This document shows, in pieces, positions 53,173 to 62,165 of a stretch of DNA of 64,000 nt (positions are counted from its first letter, which is position 1; each line of letters opens with the position of its first letter). Made by a program: the position numbers and the translations under genes. This DNA comes from Sphingomonas carotinifaciens (GTDB lineage: Bacteria; Pseudomonadota; Alphaproteobacteria; Sphingomonadales; Sphingomonadaceae): NCBI RefSeq assembly GCF_009789535.1, contig NZ_WSUT01000005.1:124001-188000 (forward strand), written 5' to 3'. The notes under the pieces are model-generated. The model was not told where the DNA came from and made no database searches. It saw only the letters and a list, made by a program, of their open reading frames with translations.

Positions 53173-55779
53173 ATGCGTACCATGCTCTGCAGCGGCGTTG
53201 CCTTTGCTGCGCTCATGATTCCTGCTGCTGCCTTTGCGCAATCGACGGGTACCGTCGAGGCCGAGGAAGGCTCCGAAATCGTCGTTACTGGCAATGGCGG
53301 CCCGGTTACAATCAGCGGCGTGCAGATTCCCGATGCGCCCAAGGCACGCGCGGTCATCACGCAGGAACTGATCGAGCGCCGCGCGCCCGGCCAGACGATC
53401 CTCGACACGCTGAACCAAGTTCCGGGTGTCAGCTTCACCAACAGCGACGCCTACGGCTCTTCGGGCGGCAATATCCGTATCCGGGGCTTTGACGGCAACC
53501 GCATCGCGCTGACGTTCGACGGCATTCCGCTGAACGACTCGGGCAACTATGCCATCTATTCCAATCAACAGCTCGACCCCGAACTGATCGATCAGGTGAA
53601 CGTCAACTTCGGCTCGACCGACGTGGACTCGCCAACGGCCGCTGCCGCGGGCGGCACCATCAACTATCGCTCGCTCGTTCCATCGGACAAGCTCAGCGCG
53701 ACTGGTGTCTACTCGCGCGGTACCAACGACATGAATCGTGCGTTCGTATTGCTTCAGACCGGTGAACTCACATCGTTCGGCACGAAGGCCTGGGTTTCTG
53801 CGTCGAGCCAGAAGTATGACCAATTCCGTGGGCCGGGCACGATCTACAAGCAGCAATATAACGGCAAGATCTACCAGCCGCTGAACGATCGGGGCGACTT
53901 CATTTCGGTTGCGGCACACTACAATCAGAACCGCAGCTACTTTTACTCAAATCCGAGTCTGGCAAATCTGCGCACCGTACTCTCCGCCGCAACGGTGCCT
54001 GCCGCAGGCAGCGGCGCTTCGCCTGTGACGATCGACCTTGATCGCGCCCAATACGATCAAGTGTTCGACGACCGCAGCAGCGCCTTTCGCTATGATTATA
54101 CCTGCTCGCTGCCCTCCGCTTCGGCCACTGCGGGCAACAACGCCGTACAGGACGACCGCGCTGCATGCGGCAACGTCTACACCACCGCCTATAATCCTTC
54201 GAACACCGGCAACGTCCGCCTGAACTCACGCTACACGATCAGCGACAAGCTGCTCGTCTCGTTTGACGGCGCCTATTCTTGGACGCGCGCAAACGGCGGC
54301 GGTTCGACCATCTTTGCCGAGCAGGATGCAGCCGCGTTCAACGCAGCCGGCACCTCAAATGCATCGGGGGTCAATTCCTACCAATATTCGCGCTTGGGCG
54401 CCGGCGTTGCGACGGGCGTGGACCTGAATGGTGACGGCGATCTGCGGGATTTCGTCCGCGCCTATTTCCCGTCGAACACGCGGACGCAGCGCTTCACGGC
54501 GATTGCGGGCGTGCGCTATCAGATCGATGACAACAACCTCGTTCGTCTGGCCTACACCTGGGATCGCGCACGTCATCGTCAGACGGGCGAAGCGAGCCTG
54601 CTGCGGGGGGACGGACGCCCGCTTAGTCCGTTTAGCGCGCTGGACGGCGAGGGCCCCGGTGCGATCCTGGATGCACAGGGTAATGTTCTGAACAAGCGTA
54701 ACCGCCTGTCCTACGCCATCCTCCACCAGATCTCCGGCGAGTATCGCGGGTCGTTCTTCGAGGACAGCTTCAAGGTCGCTGCCGGCCTTCGCGTACCGTT
54801 CTTCCGCCGTAATCTGACCAACTATTGTTACACCATCGGCGGCCAGTCAAACGACGCGTACTGCACCTCACAGACGTCGGCGCAGGTCACGGCGCTAGAC
54901 ACGCGCCTCACGTCGGTAACGCTGGGCGCTCCTTACGCCAATCGCATCAAGACCTATGATGCGATCCTCCCGAACGTGGGCTTCACCTACGACTTCACGT
55001 CCGCAATCAGCATGTTCGGCAGCTATTCGAAGGGCCTGTCGGTACCGCGTACCGACAACCTCTATGGGTTCGATGACGTCACCATCTCCCCGGTGCAGGC
55101 GGTGGAACCGGAAAAGACCGACTCTTTCGACCTGGGATTGCGTTACACGGATCGCCTGATCCAGGCTCAGGTCGCGGGCTGGTACATCAAGTACAAGAAC
55201 CGCATCATTTCGACCACGACCCTGCTCGAAGGCAACCAGACGCTCAGCGTCGATCGCAACGTGGGTGCGGTGAAGAGCCATGGTGTCGATGCAAATATCG
55301 GTATCCGCCCGAGCCGTCACTTCTCGCTGTATGGCTTCGGCTCCTACACCATTGCTCGTCTCCAGGAGGACGCTCGTGATCCGCTGACCACTGCGGTGAT
55401 CCTCCCGACCGCCGGCAAGTTCGTCGTGGAAACGCCGAAGTGGCAATATGGTGGCCGTGCGCAGTTCGACTTCCAACCTGTCTCGATCGGCGTCCAGGCC
55501 AAGCACACCGGCGACCGCTGGGTCACCGACGTGAACGACCTGAAGTCGGCGGGCTACACGCTTGTCGATCTGGATGCGCGCATCGACCTCGCTTTTGCAG
55601 GTCTGGACCGCACCTTCCTTCAGCTGAACGTCAGCAACCTTCTGAAGGAGCGGTATTTCGGCAACTTGACGACGGCAGGCAACGCATTCCCGCTGGTCGC
55701 GAACGGTTCGACCGGTACGCCGCGCTTCACCTTCGGCGCACCGCGGACCTTCATTGGTACGATCCACTTCGAGTTCTGA
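53173..55779 (+). CDS. TonB-dependent outer-membrane receptor
   Basis: 868-aa receptor. Signal peptide MRTMLCSGVAFAALMIPAAA then FAQ. TonB-box-like SEIVVTGNGG, plug domain (TILDTLNQVPGVSFTNSDAY, NIRIRGFDGNRIALTFDGIP, STDVDSPTAAAAGGTINYRS), then the barrel (including SMFGSYSKGLSVPRTDNLYG) ending GTIHFEF. It resembles siderophore/Fe-citrate-type receptors more than the 4456 receptor, but the ligand is not readable. Its neighbours downstream, a LytS-like kinase and LytTR regulator, may control it, with a terminator between them. Confidence 0.9.
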   Translation: MRTMLCSGVAFAALMIPAAAFAQSTGTVEAEEGSEIVVTGNGGPVTISGVQIPDAPKARAVITQELIERRAPGQTILDTLNQVPGVSFTNSDAYGSSGGNIRIRGFDGNRIALTFDGIPLNDSGNYAIYSNQQLDPELIDQVNVNFGSTDVDSPTAAAAGGTINYRSLVPSDKLSATGVYSRGTNDMNRAFVLLQTGELTSFGTKAWVSASSQKYDQFRGPGTIYKQQYNGKIYQPLNDRGDFISVAAHYNQNRSYFYSNPSLANLRTVLSAATVPAAGSGASPVTIDLDRAQYDQVFDDRSSAFRYDYTCSLPSASATAGNNAVQDDRAACGNVYTTAYNPSNTGNVRLNSRYTISDKLLVSFDGAYSWTRANGGGSTIFAEQDAAAFNAAGTSNASGVNSYQYSRLGAGVATGVDLNGDGDLRDFVRAYFPSNTRTQRFTAIAGVRYQIDDNNLVRLAYTWDRARHRQTGEASLLRGDGRPLSPFSALDGEGPGAILDAQGNVLNKRNRLSYAILHQISGEYRGSFFEDSFKVAAGLRVPFFRRNLTNYCYTIGGQSNDAYCTSQTSAQVTALDTRLTSVTLGAPYANRIKTYDAILPNVGFTYDFTSAISMFGSYSKGLSVPRTDNLYGFDDVTISPVQAVEPEKTDSFDLGLRYTDRLIQAQVAGWYIKYKNRIISTTTLLEGNQTLSVDRNVGAVKSHGVDANIGIRPSRHFSLYGFGSYTIARLQEDARDPLTTAVILPTAGKFVVETPKWQYGGRAQFDFQPVSIGVQAKHTGDRWVTDVNDLKSAGYTLVDLDARIDLAFAGLDRTFLQLNVSNLLKERYFGNLTTAGNAFPLVANGSTGTPRFTFGAPRTFIGTIHFEF

Positions 55780-55798
55780 TCCGCGCCACCGCCTGACC

Positions 55799-55844
55799 GA
55801 AGGCCGTCGCTCCCTTGACCGGAGCGGCGGCCTTCGCCGTTTTT
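55799..55844 (+). terminator. Terminator after second TonB receptor
   Basis: 15-bp stem GAAGGCCGTCGCTCC / GGAGCGGCGGCCTTC with one T-G pair, 7-nt loop, then GCCGTTTTT. Confidence 0.88.
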
Positions 55845-55881
55845 GCACCGGCGCCCGGGTGCGTGTAGAGCCGGCATTGCA

Positions 55882-57003
55882 ATGGCCACGTCTTCGCTCG
55901 CTGCCCCTTCGCGTCCGCCGCTGTCCGCACGGCCGTTTTTCGAGAACAAGGCGCGCGCCTTCTGGATTTTGCAGGCGGCCGGGTGGACCGGCTATCTCGT
56001 CCTGCGCAGCGTGGTGGCGATCTCGAACGGCTTCTCGCTCGAAAAGATCATCCCCGTCATCATCGAGGCGATCCTGGGCTATTGCATCACGCTGCTGCTC
56101 TCGACGCTCTATGGCTATTACCGGCGCATCCCGCGCATCGCGGGCGTGTTCCTGACGCTGGCGACGCTCAGCGCGGCGACGTTCCTATACGCCTCACTCA
56201 ACGCCTTTTCCTTTTCGTTCATCACCAAACCCACACCCGGCGTCACCCTGGTCCTGCTGCTCGGCACGCTGTTCCTGAACCTGGTGGTGCTAGCCGGCTG
56301 GTCCGCACTCTATTTCGCGATCAACTATTACCTGATCGTCGAGGACCAGATGGACGAGATGCGCGCGCTGGAGCTGCAAGCGTCGTCCGCGCAACTGGCG
56401 ATGCTGCGCTACCAGTTGAACCCGCATTTCCTGTTCAACACGCTCAATTCCATCTCCACGCTGGTGCTGCTGAAACAGACCGAGCGGGCCAATGCGATGC
56501 TCAGCCGGCTGTCGTCCTTCCTGCGCTACACGCTCGCCAACGAGCCGACCGCGCATGTGACGGTGGCGCAGGAGGTGGAAACGCTGAAGCTGTACCTCGA
56601 AATCGAGAAGATGCGCTTCGAGGAACGCCTGCGTCCCAGCTTCGAGATCGATCCCCGCGCCGAACGCGCCCGCCTGCCCTCGCTGCTCCTCCAGCCGCTT
56701 GTTGAAAACGCGATCAAATATGCCGTCACTCCGCAGGAGGAAGGCGCCGAGATCGCGGTCAGCGTGCGGCTCGCCGGGCAATGGGTGCAGATCGGCGTAT
56801 CGGACAGCGGTCCCGGCTTGCACGAGGTGCGGCATTCGCCAAGCCTTTCAACCGGTGTGGGGCTCTCCAATATCCGGGAGCGGCTGGCGCAGGCTTATGG
56901 CCTGCACCACCGCTTCGAGACGCGCTCCGCGCCCGCTGGCGGGTTTTCGGTCCATATCGAGATCCCGTTCCAGCTCGAGACTGTGAATAGAGAGGCCGCA
57001 TGA
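55882..57003 (+). CDS. Sensor histidine kinase, LytS/YehU type
   Basis: 373 aa. Four probable transmembrane helices (about 25-150: WILQAAGWTGYLVLRSVVAI, IIPVIIEAILGYCITLLLST, FLTLATLSAATFLYASLNAF, VTLVLLLGTLFLNLVVLAGW). The His_kinase domain has LRYQLNPHFLFNTLNSISTL with the phospho-accepting His. The ATPase has LQPLVENAIKYAV (N box), DSGPGL and GVGLSNIRERL (G boxes). The stop overlaps the regulator start (ATGA). Ligand unknown. Confidence 0.9.
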   Translation: MATSSLAAPSRPPLSARPFFENKARAFWILQAAGWTGYLVLRSVVAISNGFSLEKIIPVIIEAILGYCITLLLSTLYGYYRRIPRIAGVFLTLATLSAATFLYASLNAFSFSFITKPTPGVTLVLLLGTLFLNLVVLAGWSALYFAINYYLIVEDQMDEMRALELQASSAQLAMLRYQLNPHFLFNTLNSISTLVLLKQTERANAMLSRLSSFLRYTLANEPTAHVTVAQEVETLKLYLEIEKMRFEERLRPSFEIDPRAERARLPSLLLQPLVENAIKYAVTPQEEGAEIAVSVRLAGQWVQIGVSDSGPGLHEVRHSPSLSTGVGLSNIRERLAQAYGLHHRFETRSAPAGGFSVHIEIPFQLETVNREAA

Positions 57004-57806
57004 CCATCCGTACCATCCTCGTCGACGACGAGCCTCTGGCGATCCAGGGACTGGAGCTTCGCCTCCAGGCGCACGACGACGTCGAGATCATCGAGAAATG
57101 CATGAACGGGCGCGAGGCGATCCGCGCGATCAAGACGCACAAGCCCGATCTGGTCTTTCTCGACATCCAGATGCCCGGTTTCGACGGCTTTTCGGTCGTC
57201 CAGGGGCTGATGGAGGTAGAGCCGCCGCTCTTCGTCTTCTGCACCGCCTATTCCGATCACGCGCTGCGCGCGTTCGAGGCGCAGGCGGTCGATTATCTCA
57301 TGAAGCCGGTTGACGAATCGCGACTCGGTGACACGCTCGACCGCGTCCGCCAGCGCCTGGCCGAAAAGCGCGGCGCCAACGAGACCGAAAAGCTGAAGGA
57401 GGCGCTGGCCGAGCATGCCCCCGAGGCAGCGGCCGACCTGACCGCCGACGGCCCCGGCGGCGAGCATGCCTCCAGCCGGTTCGAAAAGCTCATCAACATC
57501 AAGGATCGCGGCCAGATCTTCCGCGTCGATGTCGACACGATCGAACTGATCGAGGCGGCCGGCGATTACATGGTCATCAAGACCGGCGACAATTCGCTGG
57601 TCCTGCGCGAAACGATGAAGGACCTCGAAAAGCGGCTCGATCCGCGCCGCTTCCAGCGCGTGCACCGCTCGACCATCGTCAATCTCGATCTGGTCAAGCA
57701 GGTGAAGCCGCACACCAATGGTGAATGCTTCCTGGTGCTCGACTCGGGCGCGCAGGTGAAGGTCTCGCGCTCCTACCGCGACGTGGTGGCGCGCTTCGTC
57801 CACTAA
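57000..57806 (+). CDS. LytTR-family response regulator
   Basis: 268 aa. Receiver domain: ILVDDEPLAIQGLELRLQAH, Asp in LVFLDIQMPGFDGFSVV, CTAYSDHALRAFEAQAVDYL and MKPVDESRL. A linker rich in Ala/Glu follows, then a LytTR DNA-binding domain (INIKDRGQIFRVDVDTIELI, RFQRVHRSTIVNLDLVKQVK, VSRSYRDVVARF). Forms a two-component pair with the kinase by 4-nt overlap. Binding targets unknown. Confidence 0.92.
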   Translation: MTIRTILVDDEPLAIQGLELRLQAHDDVEIIEKCMNGREAIRAIKTHKPDLVFLDIQMPGFDGFSVVQGLMEVEPPLFVFCTAYSDHALRAFEAQAVDYLMKPVDESRLGDTLDRVRQRLAEKRGANETEKLKEALAEHAPEAAADLTADGPGGEHASSRFEKLINIKDRGQIFRVDVDTIELIEAAGDYMVIKTGDNSLVLRETMKDLEKRLDPRRFQRVHRSTIVNLDLVKQVKPHTNGECFLVLDSGAQVKVSRSYRDVVARFVH

Positions 57807-57835
57807 GGCATCCCTGTCCTGAGGGCATCCGGAGG

Positions 57836-57865
57836 GGGGTCGGCCAGCGATGGCCGGCCCCTTTT
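57836..57865 (+). terminator. Terminator after the LytTR regulator
   Basis: 10-bp stem GGGGTCGGCC / GGCCGGCCCC (one T-G pair) followed by TTTT. Confidence 0.75.
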
Positions 57866-57918
57866 GCCTTGCCGCACCCCCCGTGACGCCGGGCCTGCAA
57901 AATGCTAACGGCGCGCGC

Positions 57919-59775
57919 ATGCTCAATCTCAACGGCATCACCGTGCGGCTCGGCGGCCGCACGATCCTCGACCGCGCATCGGCCGCGCTCCCGCCCGGCA
58001 GCCGCGTTGGCCTGATCGGCCGCAACGGCACCGGCAAGTCGACGCTCGTCCGCGTCATCGCTAGGCAGTTGGAGGCGGACGAGGGTGCCGCCGAGATGCC
58101 GCGCGGCAGCCGCCTCGGCTATATCGCGCAGGAGGCGCCTTCGGGCACCGCGACCCCGTTCGACACGGTGCTGGAGGCCGATACCGAGCGCGCCACGCTG
58201 ATGGTCGCGTCCGAGACGGAAACCGATCCCGACAAGCTGGGCGACATCTACGAACGGCTGATCGCGATCGACGCCTATACCGCCCCGGCGCGCGCCGCGA
58301 CGATCCTGAAGGGGCTCGGCTTCGACGAGGAGATGCAGGGCCGCCCGCTCGACAGCTTCTCGGGCGGGTGGAAGATGCGCGTCGCGCTCGCCGCCTTGCT
58401 GTTCTCCGCCCCCGACGTGCTGCTGCTCGACGAGCCGTCGAACCACCTCGATCTCGAAGCGGTGATGTGGCTGGAGGATTTCCTGAAATCCTACCGCGCG
58501 ACCATCCTGCTGGTCAGCCACGAGCGCGATTTTCTCAACAACGTCGTCGATCACATCCTGCACCTGCAGGGGGGCAAGGTGACGCTGTATGTCGGTGGCT
58601 ACGACTCGTTCGAGCGGCAGCGTGCCGAGCGCATGGCGCAACTGGCCGCCGCCAAGGCGAATCAGGACGTGCAGCGGGCCAAGTTGCAGGACTATATCGC
58701 GCGCAACTCCGCCCGCGCCTCCACCGCCAAGCAGGCGCAGAGCCGGCAGAAGATGCTCGCCAAGATGCAGCCGATCGCGGAACTGGCGAACGACCCGTCG
58801 CTGTCCTTCGACTTCCCCGATCCCGACGAACTGCGCCCGCCGCTCATCACGCTCGACATGGCGACCGTCGGTTATGCCGAAACCCCGATCCTGAAGCGGC
58901 TGAACCTGCGCCTCGATCCGGACGACCGCGTCGCCCTGCTCGGTCGCAACGGCAACGGCAAGACGACGCTTGCCCGCCTGCTCGCCGCGCAACTGGCGCC
59001 GATGGACGGCGAGATGAACGCGTCCGGCAAGATGCGCGTCGGCTATTTCACCCAGTATCAGGTGGAGGAACTCGACGCGACGGACACGCCGCTCGAACAC
59101 ATGACCCGCACCATGCGCGGCGCCAGCCCGGCGGCGGTGCGTGCCCAACTCGGCCGCTTCGGCTTCTCGGGCGACAAGGCGACGACGCTGGTCGGCAAGC
59201 TGTCGGGCGGCGAGCGTGCCCGCCTCGCGCTGGCGCTCATCACGCGGGACGCCCCGCACATGCTGATCCTCGACGAGCCGACCAACCACCTTGATGTCGA
59301 TGCGCGCGAGGCGCTGGTCCAGGCGCTGAACGGCTATAAGGGCGCCGTCGTGCTGGTCAGCCACGATCGCCACATGCTGGAAATGACCGCCGACCGGCTG
59401 GTACTGGTCGATCAGGGCACCGCGCGCGAGTTCGACGGGACGCTGGACGATTATATCGCCTTCGTGCTGTCGGGCGACAGCAAGCCTGCCGAGTCCAAGC
59501 CCGCCAACAAGGCGGATCGCAAGGCGTCGGCGGCCTACAAGGAAGCCGAAAAGGCCCGAAAGAAGCTGATCCGCGAAGCCGAGGCGGAAACGGCGAAGCT
59601 CACCGCCGAGCTGACCGAGATCGACCGCGCGATGTTCGATCCCTCGACCGCTACACCCGCGCTTGCCAAACTGACGATGTCGGACCTGATGAAGCGCCGC
59701 GCAGCGCTACAGGATCAGCTGGAGGCCGCCGAAACCCGCTGGATGGAAGCGAGCGAAGCGCTGGAAGCCGCCTGA
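57919..59775 (+). CDS. ABC-F family ATP-binding protein
   Basis: 618-aa soluble tandem ABC ATPase (Uup/YheS-like), probably acting on the ribosome. First NBD: GLIGRNGTGKSTLVRVIARQ, FSGGWKMRVALAALLFSAPD, LLLDEPSNHLDLEAVMWLED. A linker of about 70 residues is followed by the second NBD (LLGRNGNGKTTLARLLAAQL, KLSGGERARLALALITRDAP, LILDEPTNHLDVDAREALVQ) and a C-terminal coiled coil (KEAEKARKKLIREAEAETAK). ATG 57919 matches the family start MLNLNGITVRLGGRTI. No membrane segments. Confidence 0.92.
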   Translation: MLNLNGITVRLGGRTILDRASAALPPGSRVGLIGRNGTGKSTLVRVIARQLEADEGAAEMPRGSRLGYIAQEAPSGTATPFDTVLEADTERATLMVASETETDPDKLGDIYERLIAIDAYTAPARAATILKGLGFDEEMQGRPLDSFSGGWKMRVALAALLFSAPDVLLLDEPSNHLDLEAVMWLEDFLKSYRATILLVSHERDFLNNVVDHILHLQGGKVTLYVGGYDSFERQRAERMAQLAAAKANQDVQRAKLQDYIARNSARASTAKQAQSRQKMLAKMQPIAELANDPSLSFDFPDPDELRPPLITLDMATVGYAETPILKRLNLRLDPDDRVALLGRNGNGKTTLARLLAAQLAPMDGEMNASGKMRVGYFTQYQVEELDATDTPLEHMTRTMRGASPAAVRAQLGRFGFSGDKATTLVGKLSGGERARLALALITRDAPHMLILDEPTNHLDVDAREALVQALNGYKGAVVLVSHDRHMLEMTADRLVLVDQGTAREFDGTLDDYIAFVLSGDSKPAESKPANKADRKASAAYKEAEKARKKLIREAEAETAKLTAELTEIDRAMFDPSTATPALAKLTMSDLMKRRAALQDQLEAAETRWMEASEALEAA

Positions 59776-59782
59776 ACTTACT

Positions 59783-59805
59783 CCCTCTCCCCAAAGGGGA
59801 GAGGG
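59783..59805. terminator. Bidirectional hairpin between ABC-F gene and DUF3297 gene
   Basis: Perfect 10-bp stem CCCTCTCCCC-AAA-GGGGAGAGGG between convergent genes. Confidence 0.7.
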
Positions 59806-59814
59806 CACATACAC

Positions 59815-60075
59815 TTACTCGTCCGCGTCACCCGCAGCCGGATTCTCGATCCACGCCTCCACCGGGCCGGTCAGCTTGATCGTCAGCGGCCGGCCGTGCC
59901 GGTCCATCTTCTTGCCCAGCGCAACGCGGATCCAGCCCTCGGAAATCGAATATTCCTCGACGTCGCGGCGTTCCTGCCCCTTGAAGCGGATGCCGACCCC
60001 GCGCTGGAGCAGGTCCTGGTCGAAATAGGGGCTGTCGGGGTTCGTCGAAAGACGATCGGGAGGCGTATCGGTCAT
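59815..60075 (-). CDS. DUF3297 family protein
   Basis: 86 aa. Matches the conserved wording of DUF3297: PPDRLSTNPDSPYFDQDLLQ, RGVGIRFKGQERRDVEEYSI, SEGWIRVALGKKMDRHGRPL and TIKLTGPVEAWIE. Function unknown; common in proteobacteria as a small cytoplasmic protein, sometimes linked to glutathione-peroxidase-type genes. Confidence 0.85.
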   Translation of the reverse strand: MTDTPPDRLSTNPDSPYFDQDLLQRGVGIRFKGQERRDVEEYSISEGWIRVALGKKMDRHGRPLTIKLTGPVEAWIENPAAGDADE

Positions 60076-60152
60076 GCCCCGCGCTTAGCCTCGGGCCCAT
60101 CGGCTTGCCAAGCAAAAGCGGCGCCGGATCGCTCCGACGCCGCCCGAGGCTA

Positions 60153-60539
60153 TCAGTCGCAGATCCGGACGCGGACGTTGCGGCCCCAATAGGGGTCCCA
60201 CCGCCAGTCATTCCAGCAGCGCGGCTGATAATAGGCGCGCGGCGGTGGCGCGTAATAGCGATCATAGGCGTAACCGCGATCCGCATAATAGCCGCGGTCA
60301 TAATAACCGCGATCATAATAGCGATTGCGGTTGTTCGACGCGATCGCCGCACCGACGCCCAGTCCCAATATGCCGCCAAGCAGCGCGCCTGCGGCAACAT
60401 CGCCGCCGCGGTCGCGGTGATGCCACCCGCCGCCATAGCCCCGCCCGCGCCAGCGCTGCGCATCCGCCGGCGCCGCCGCGGCAAGGACCGTCGCGGCCAG
60501 CGTCAGTCCAAACCCTGCCTTCTTCCATCCATGGATCAT
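60153..60539 (-). CDS. Exported Arg/Tyr-rich protein with glycine-zipper segment
   Basis: 128 aa from ATG 60539. Signal peptide MIHGWKKAGFGLTLAATVLA then AAAPADAQ. A glycine-rich hydrophobic segment GDVAAGALLGGILGLGVGAA resembles the Rick_17kDa/glycine-zipper type. Then a repetitive tail of RYYDRGYYDRGYYADRGYAY, ending in a Trp-rich C-terminus with a Cys pair. Likely an outer-membrane or periplasmic structural protein; no known activity. Confidence 0.7.
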   Translation of the reverse strand: MIHGWKKAGFGLTLAATVLAAAAPADAQRWRGRGYGGGWHHRDRGGDVAAGALLGGILGLGVGAAIASNNRNRYYDRGYYDRGYYADRGYAYDRYYAPPPRAYYQPRCWNDWRWDPYWGRNVRVRICD

Positions 60540-60669
60540 CTCGAACCTCCGATACTGACACGCCCGGTCCGCTGGAGACAAAAACGCGTAAAGGTGCGAG
60601 CGTGTTGCCTGTCATGCCGGTTTCGGGCTGAATGGTCGCGGAACTGGGTGTTTAGATGGGGTTCAGGCG

Positions 60670-61068
60670 ATGGGTCACTGGCTGCTGAAGTCCGAGCCGG
60701 ACAGCTATGGCTGGGACGATCTGGTCCGCGACGGCGGCACCGAATGGGACGGGGTACGCAACAACGCGGCCGCCGGGCATCTCCGCGCCATGGCGGCGGG
60801 CGACGAAGCGCTGATCTATCACAGCGGCAAGGACAAGGCGGCGGTCGGCATCGCGCGTATCGCCCGCGCGGCACGGGCTGACGGCGACGACGGGCGCTGG
60901 GTGTCCGTCCGCGTCGAACCCGTCCGCCCCCTGCCCCGCCCCGTCACGCTTGCCGCGATGAAGGCCGAACCGGCGCTTGCCGACATGGCGATGCTTCGCC
61001 AGTCGCGCCTGTCCGTCTCGCCGGTCACCGATGCCGCATGGCAGGTGCTGATGCGCCTGGCGGGTTAG
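60670..61068 (+). CDS. EVE domain protein
   Basis: 132 aa. EVE (PUA-like) fold signature: HWLLKSEPDSYGWDDLVRDG, TEWDGVRNNAAAGHLRAMAA, GDEALIYHSGKDKAAVGIAR. EVE proteins bind modified bases in DNA or RNA (5-methylcytosine type). Here it stands alone, so a housekeeping RNA role is as likely as defence. Its stop overlaps the convergent shikimate dehydrogenase by 4 nt. Confidence 0.88.
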   Translation: MGHWLLKSEPDSYGWDDLVRDGGTEWDGVRNNAAAGHLRAMAAGDEALIYHSGKDKAAVGIARIARAARADGDDGRWVSVRVEPVRPLPRPVTLAAMKAEPALADMAMLRQSRLSVSPVTDAAWQVLMRLAG

Positions 61069-61877
61069 CCGCGCGCGAACGCCGCCGCCTCGTCCACCTG
61101 CGCGTCCGTCGGCCGCACACCCGTATAGAGCACGAACTGCTCCAGCGCCTGCAGGGTCGCCACCTCGGTACCGGTGATCACCCGCGCGCCCGCCGCGCGT
61201 GTGGCGCGCAGGAAGGGCGTCTCCGGCGGATATTGCACCACGTCGAAGGCGATCGCGGCCCGTTCGATCATCGCTGCGGGAAACGCCAGCCTCTCGGCAT
61301 CGGCGCCGGTCATCCCCAATGGCGTCACGTTGACCAGGATCGGCGCCGCCCCCTCCGCTTCCCCGCGCCACGCAAAGCCGTATAGCGCGGCCAGCCCCCG
61401 CCCTGCCTCCTCGTTGCGCGCGACGATCGTGCCGTGCGCGAAGCCCGCATCGCGAAACGCCGCCGCCACCGCCTTGGCCATGCCCCCCGATCCGCGCAGC
61501 ACGAACGGCGTCGCCGGATCGATATCGGCGATCAGCGTGCGCACCGCGCCGTAATCGGTGTTGTGGCCCGTCAGGCGCCCGTCGTCGTTGACGATCGTGT
61601 TCACGCTGTCGATCGCCGCCGCGCTCGGCGCCAGATCGTCGATCAGCGAAATCACCGCCTCCTTGAACGGCATCGAAATCGCGCAACCGCGAACGCCCAG
61701 CGCGCGGATCCCCCCGATCGCCGCCGGCAGGTCGGTCGTGCTGAACGACTTGTAGACATAGTCCAGCCCGGTCAGCTCATAGAGCCGGTTGTGGAACCGC
61801 GATCCATAATTGCCCGGCCGCGCGGACAGCGACATGCACAGACGCGTATCGCGCCCGATCGGAGGTTTCTGCGTCAT
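61065..61877 (-). CDS. Shikimate 5-dehydrogenase (AroE-like)
   Basis: 270-aa NAD(P)-dependent enzyme of aromatic synthesis or quinate/shikimate use. N-terminal substrate domain: CMSLSARPGNYGSRFHNRLY (the SLS serines), VRGCAISMPFKEAV (catalytic Lys), SVNTIVNDDGRLTGHNTDYG (Asn/Asp). NAD domain: VLRGSGGMAKAVAAAFRDAG. The ARPGNYG segment differs from classical AroE, closer to AroE-like paralogues, so a second, canonical aroE may exist elsewhere. Confidence 0.83.
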   Translation of the reverse strand: MTQKPPIGRDTRLCMSLSARPGNYGSRFHNRLYELTGLDYVYKSFSTTDLPAAIGGIRALGVRGCAISMPFKEAVISLIDDLAPSAAAIDSVNTIVNDDGRLTGHNTDYGAVRTLIADIDPATPFVLRGSGGMAKAVAAAFRDAGFAHGTIVARNEEAGRGLAALYGFAWRGEAEGAAPILVNVTPLGMTGADAERLAFPAAMIERAAIAFDVVQYPPETPFLRATRAAGARVITGTEVATLQALEQFVLYTGVRPTDAQVDEAAAFARG

Positions 61878-61919
61878 GCCCCGCCCTTTAGCGGATCAGG
61901 CGCGGTTCGGAAAATCCGG

Positions 61920-62128
61920 TTCACGCGAAGACGCGAAGACGCGAAGACATGGTGTTCGCTCTAAGGCGCAGAGGCGTGGGGAGAGAAATACGAGCCGAAG
62001 GCTCACGCTCGACAACCGGCGCGGCATGTCTCCCGGCCGAACGGGTCCGCTACGGCGAGACCGGACGCACGCTCTCCGCGCCTCCGTGTGACCCGAACCT
62101 TCTTCGCGCCTTCGCGTCTTCGCGTGAA
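61920..62128. repeat. 209-bp element with 19-bp terminal inverted repeats
   Basis: TTCACGCGAAGACGCGAAG (61920-61938) is matched inversely at 62110-62128. The left end continues as three copies of the 8-mer GCGAAGAC. Inside, partial complementarity (GGCGCAGAGGCG / CGCGCCTCC) extends the fold. No gene in 61878-62165. Likely a dispersed intergenic repeat. Confidence 0.7.
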
Positions 62129-62129
62129 C

Positions 62130-62157
62130 AAAAAAGGCCGGACGTTTCCGCCCGGCC
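62130..62157 (-). terminator. Terminator after typA
   Basis: Read on the minus strand: GGCCGGGCG-GAAA-CGTCCGGCC followed by TTTTTT, 8 bp beyond the typA stop. Confidence 0.8.
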
Positions 62158-62165
62158 CCTTAACC

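Noticed and set aside
60670-61068. EVE-domain gene as part of a defence system
   Set aside because: No nuclease or other defence gene is adjacent in this core region; more likely housekeeping.
61924-61948. Possible CRISPR-like array from the GCGAAGAC repeats
   Set aside because: The units are 8 bp in direct tandem without spacers; no cas genes are present.
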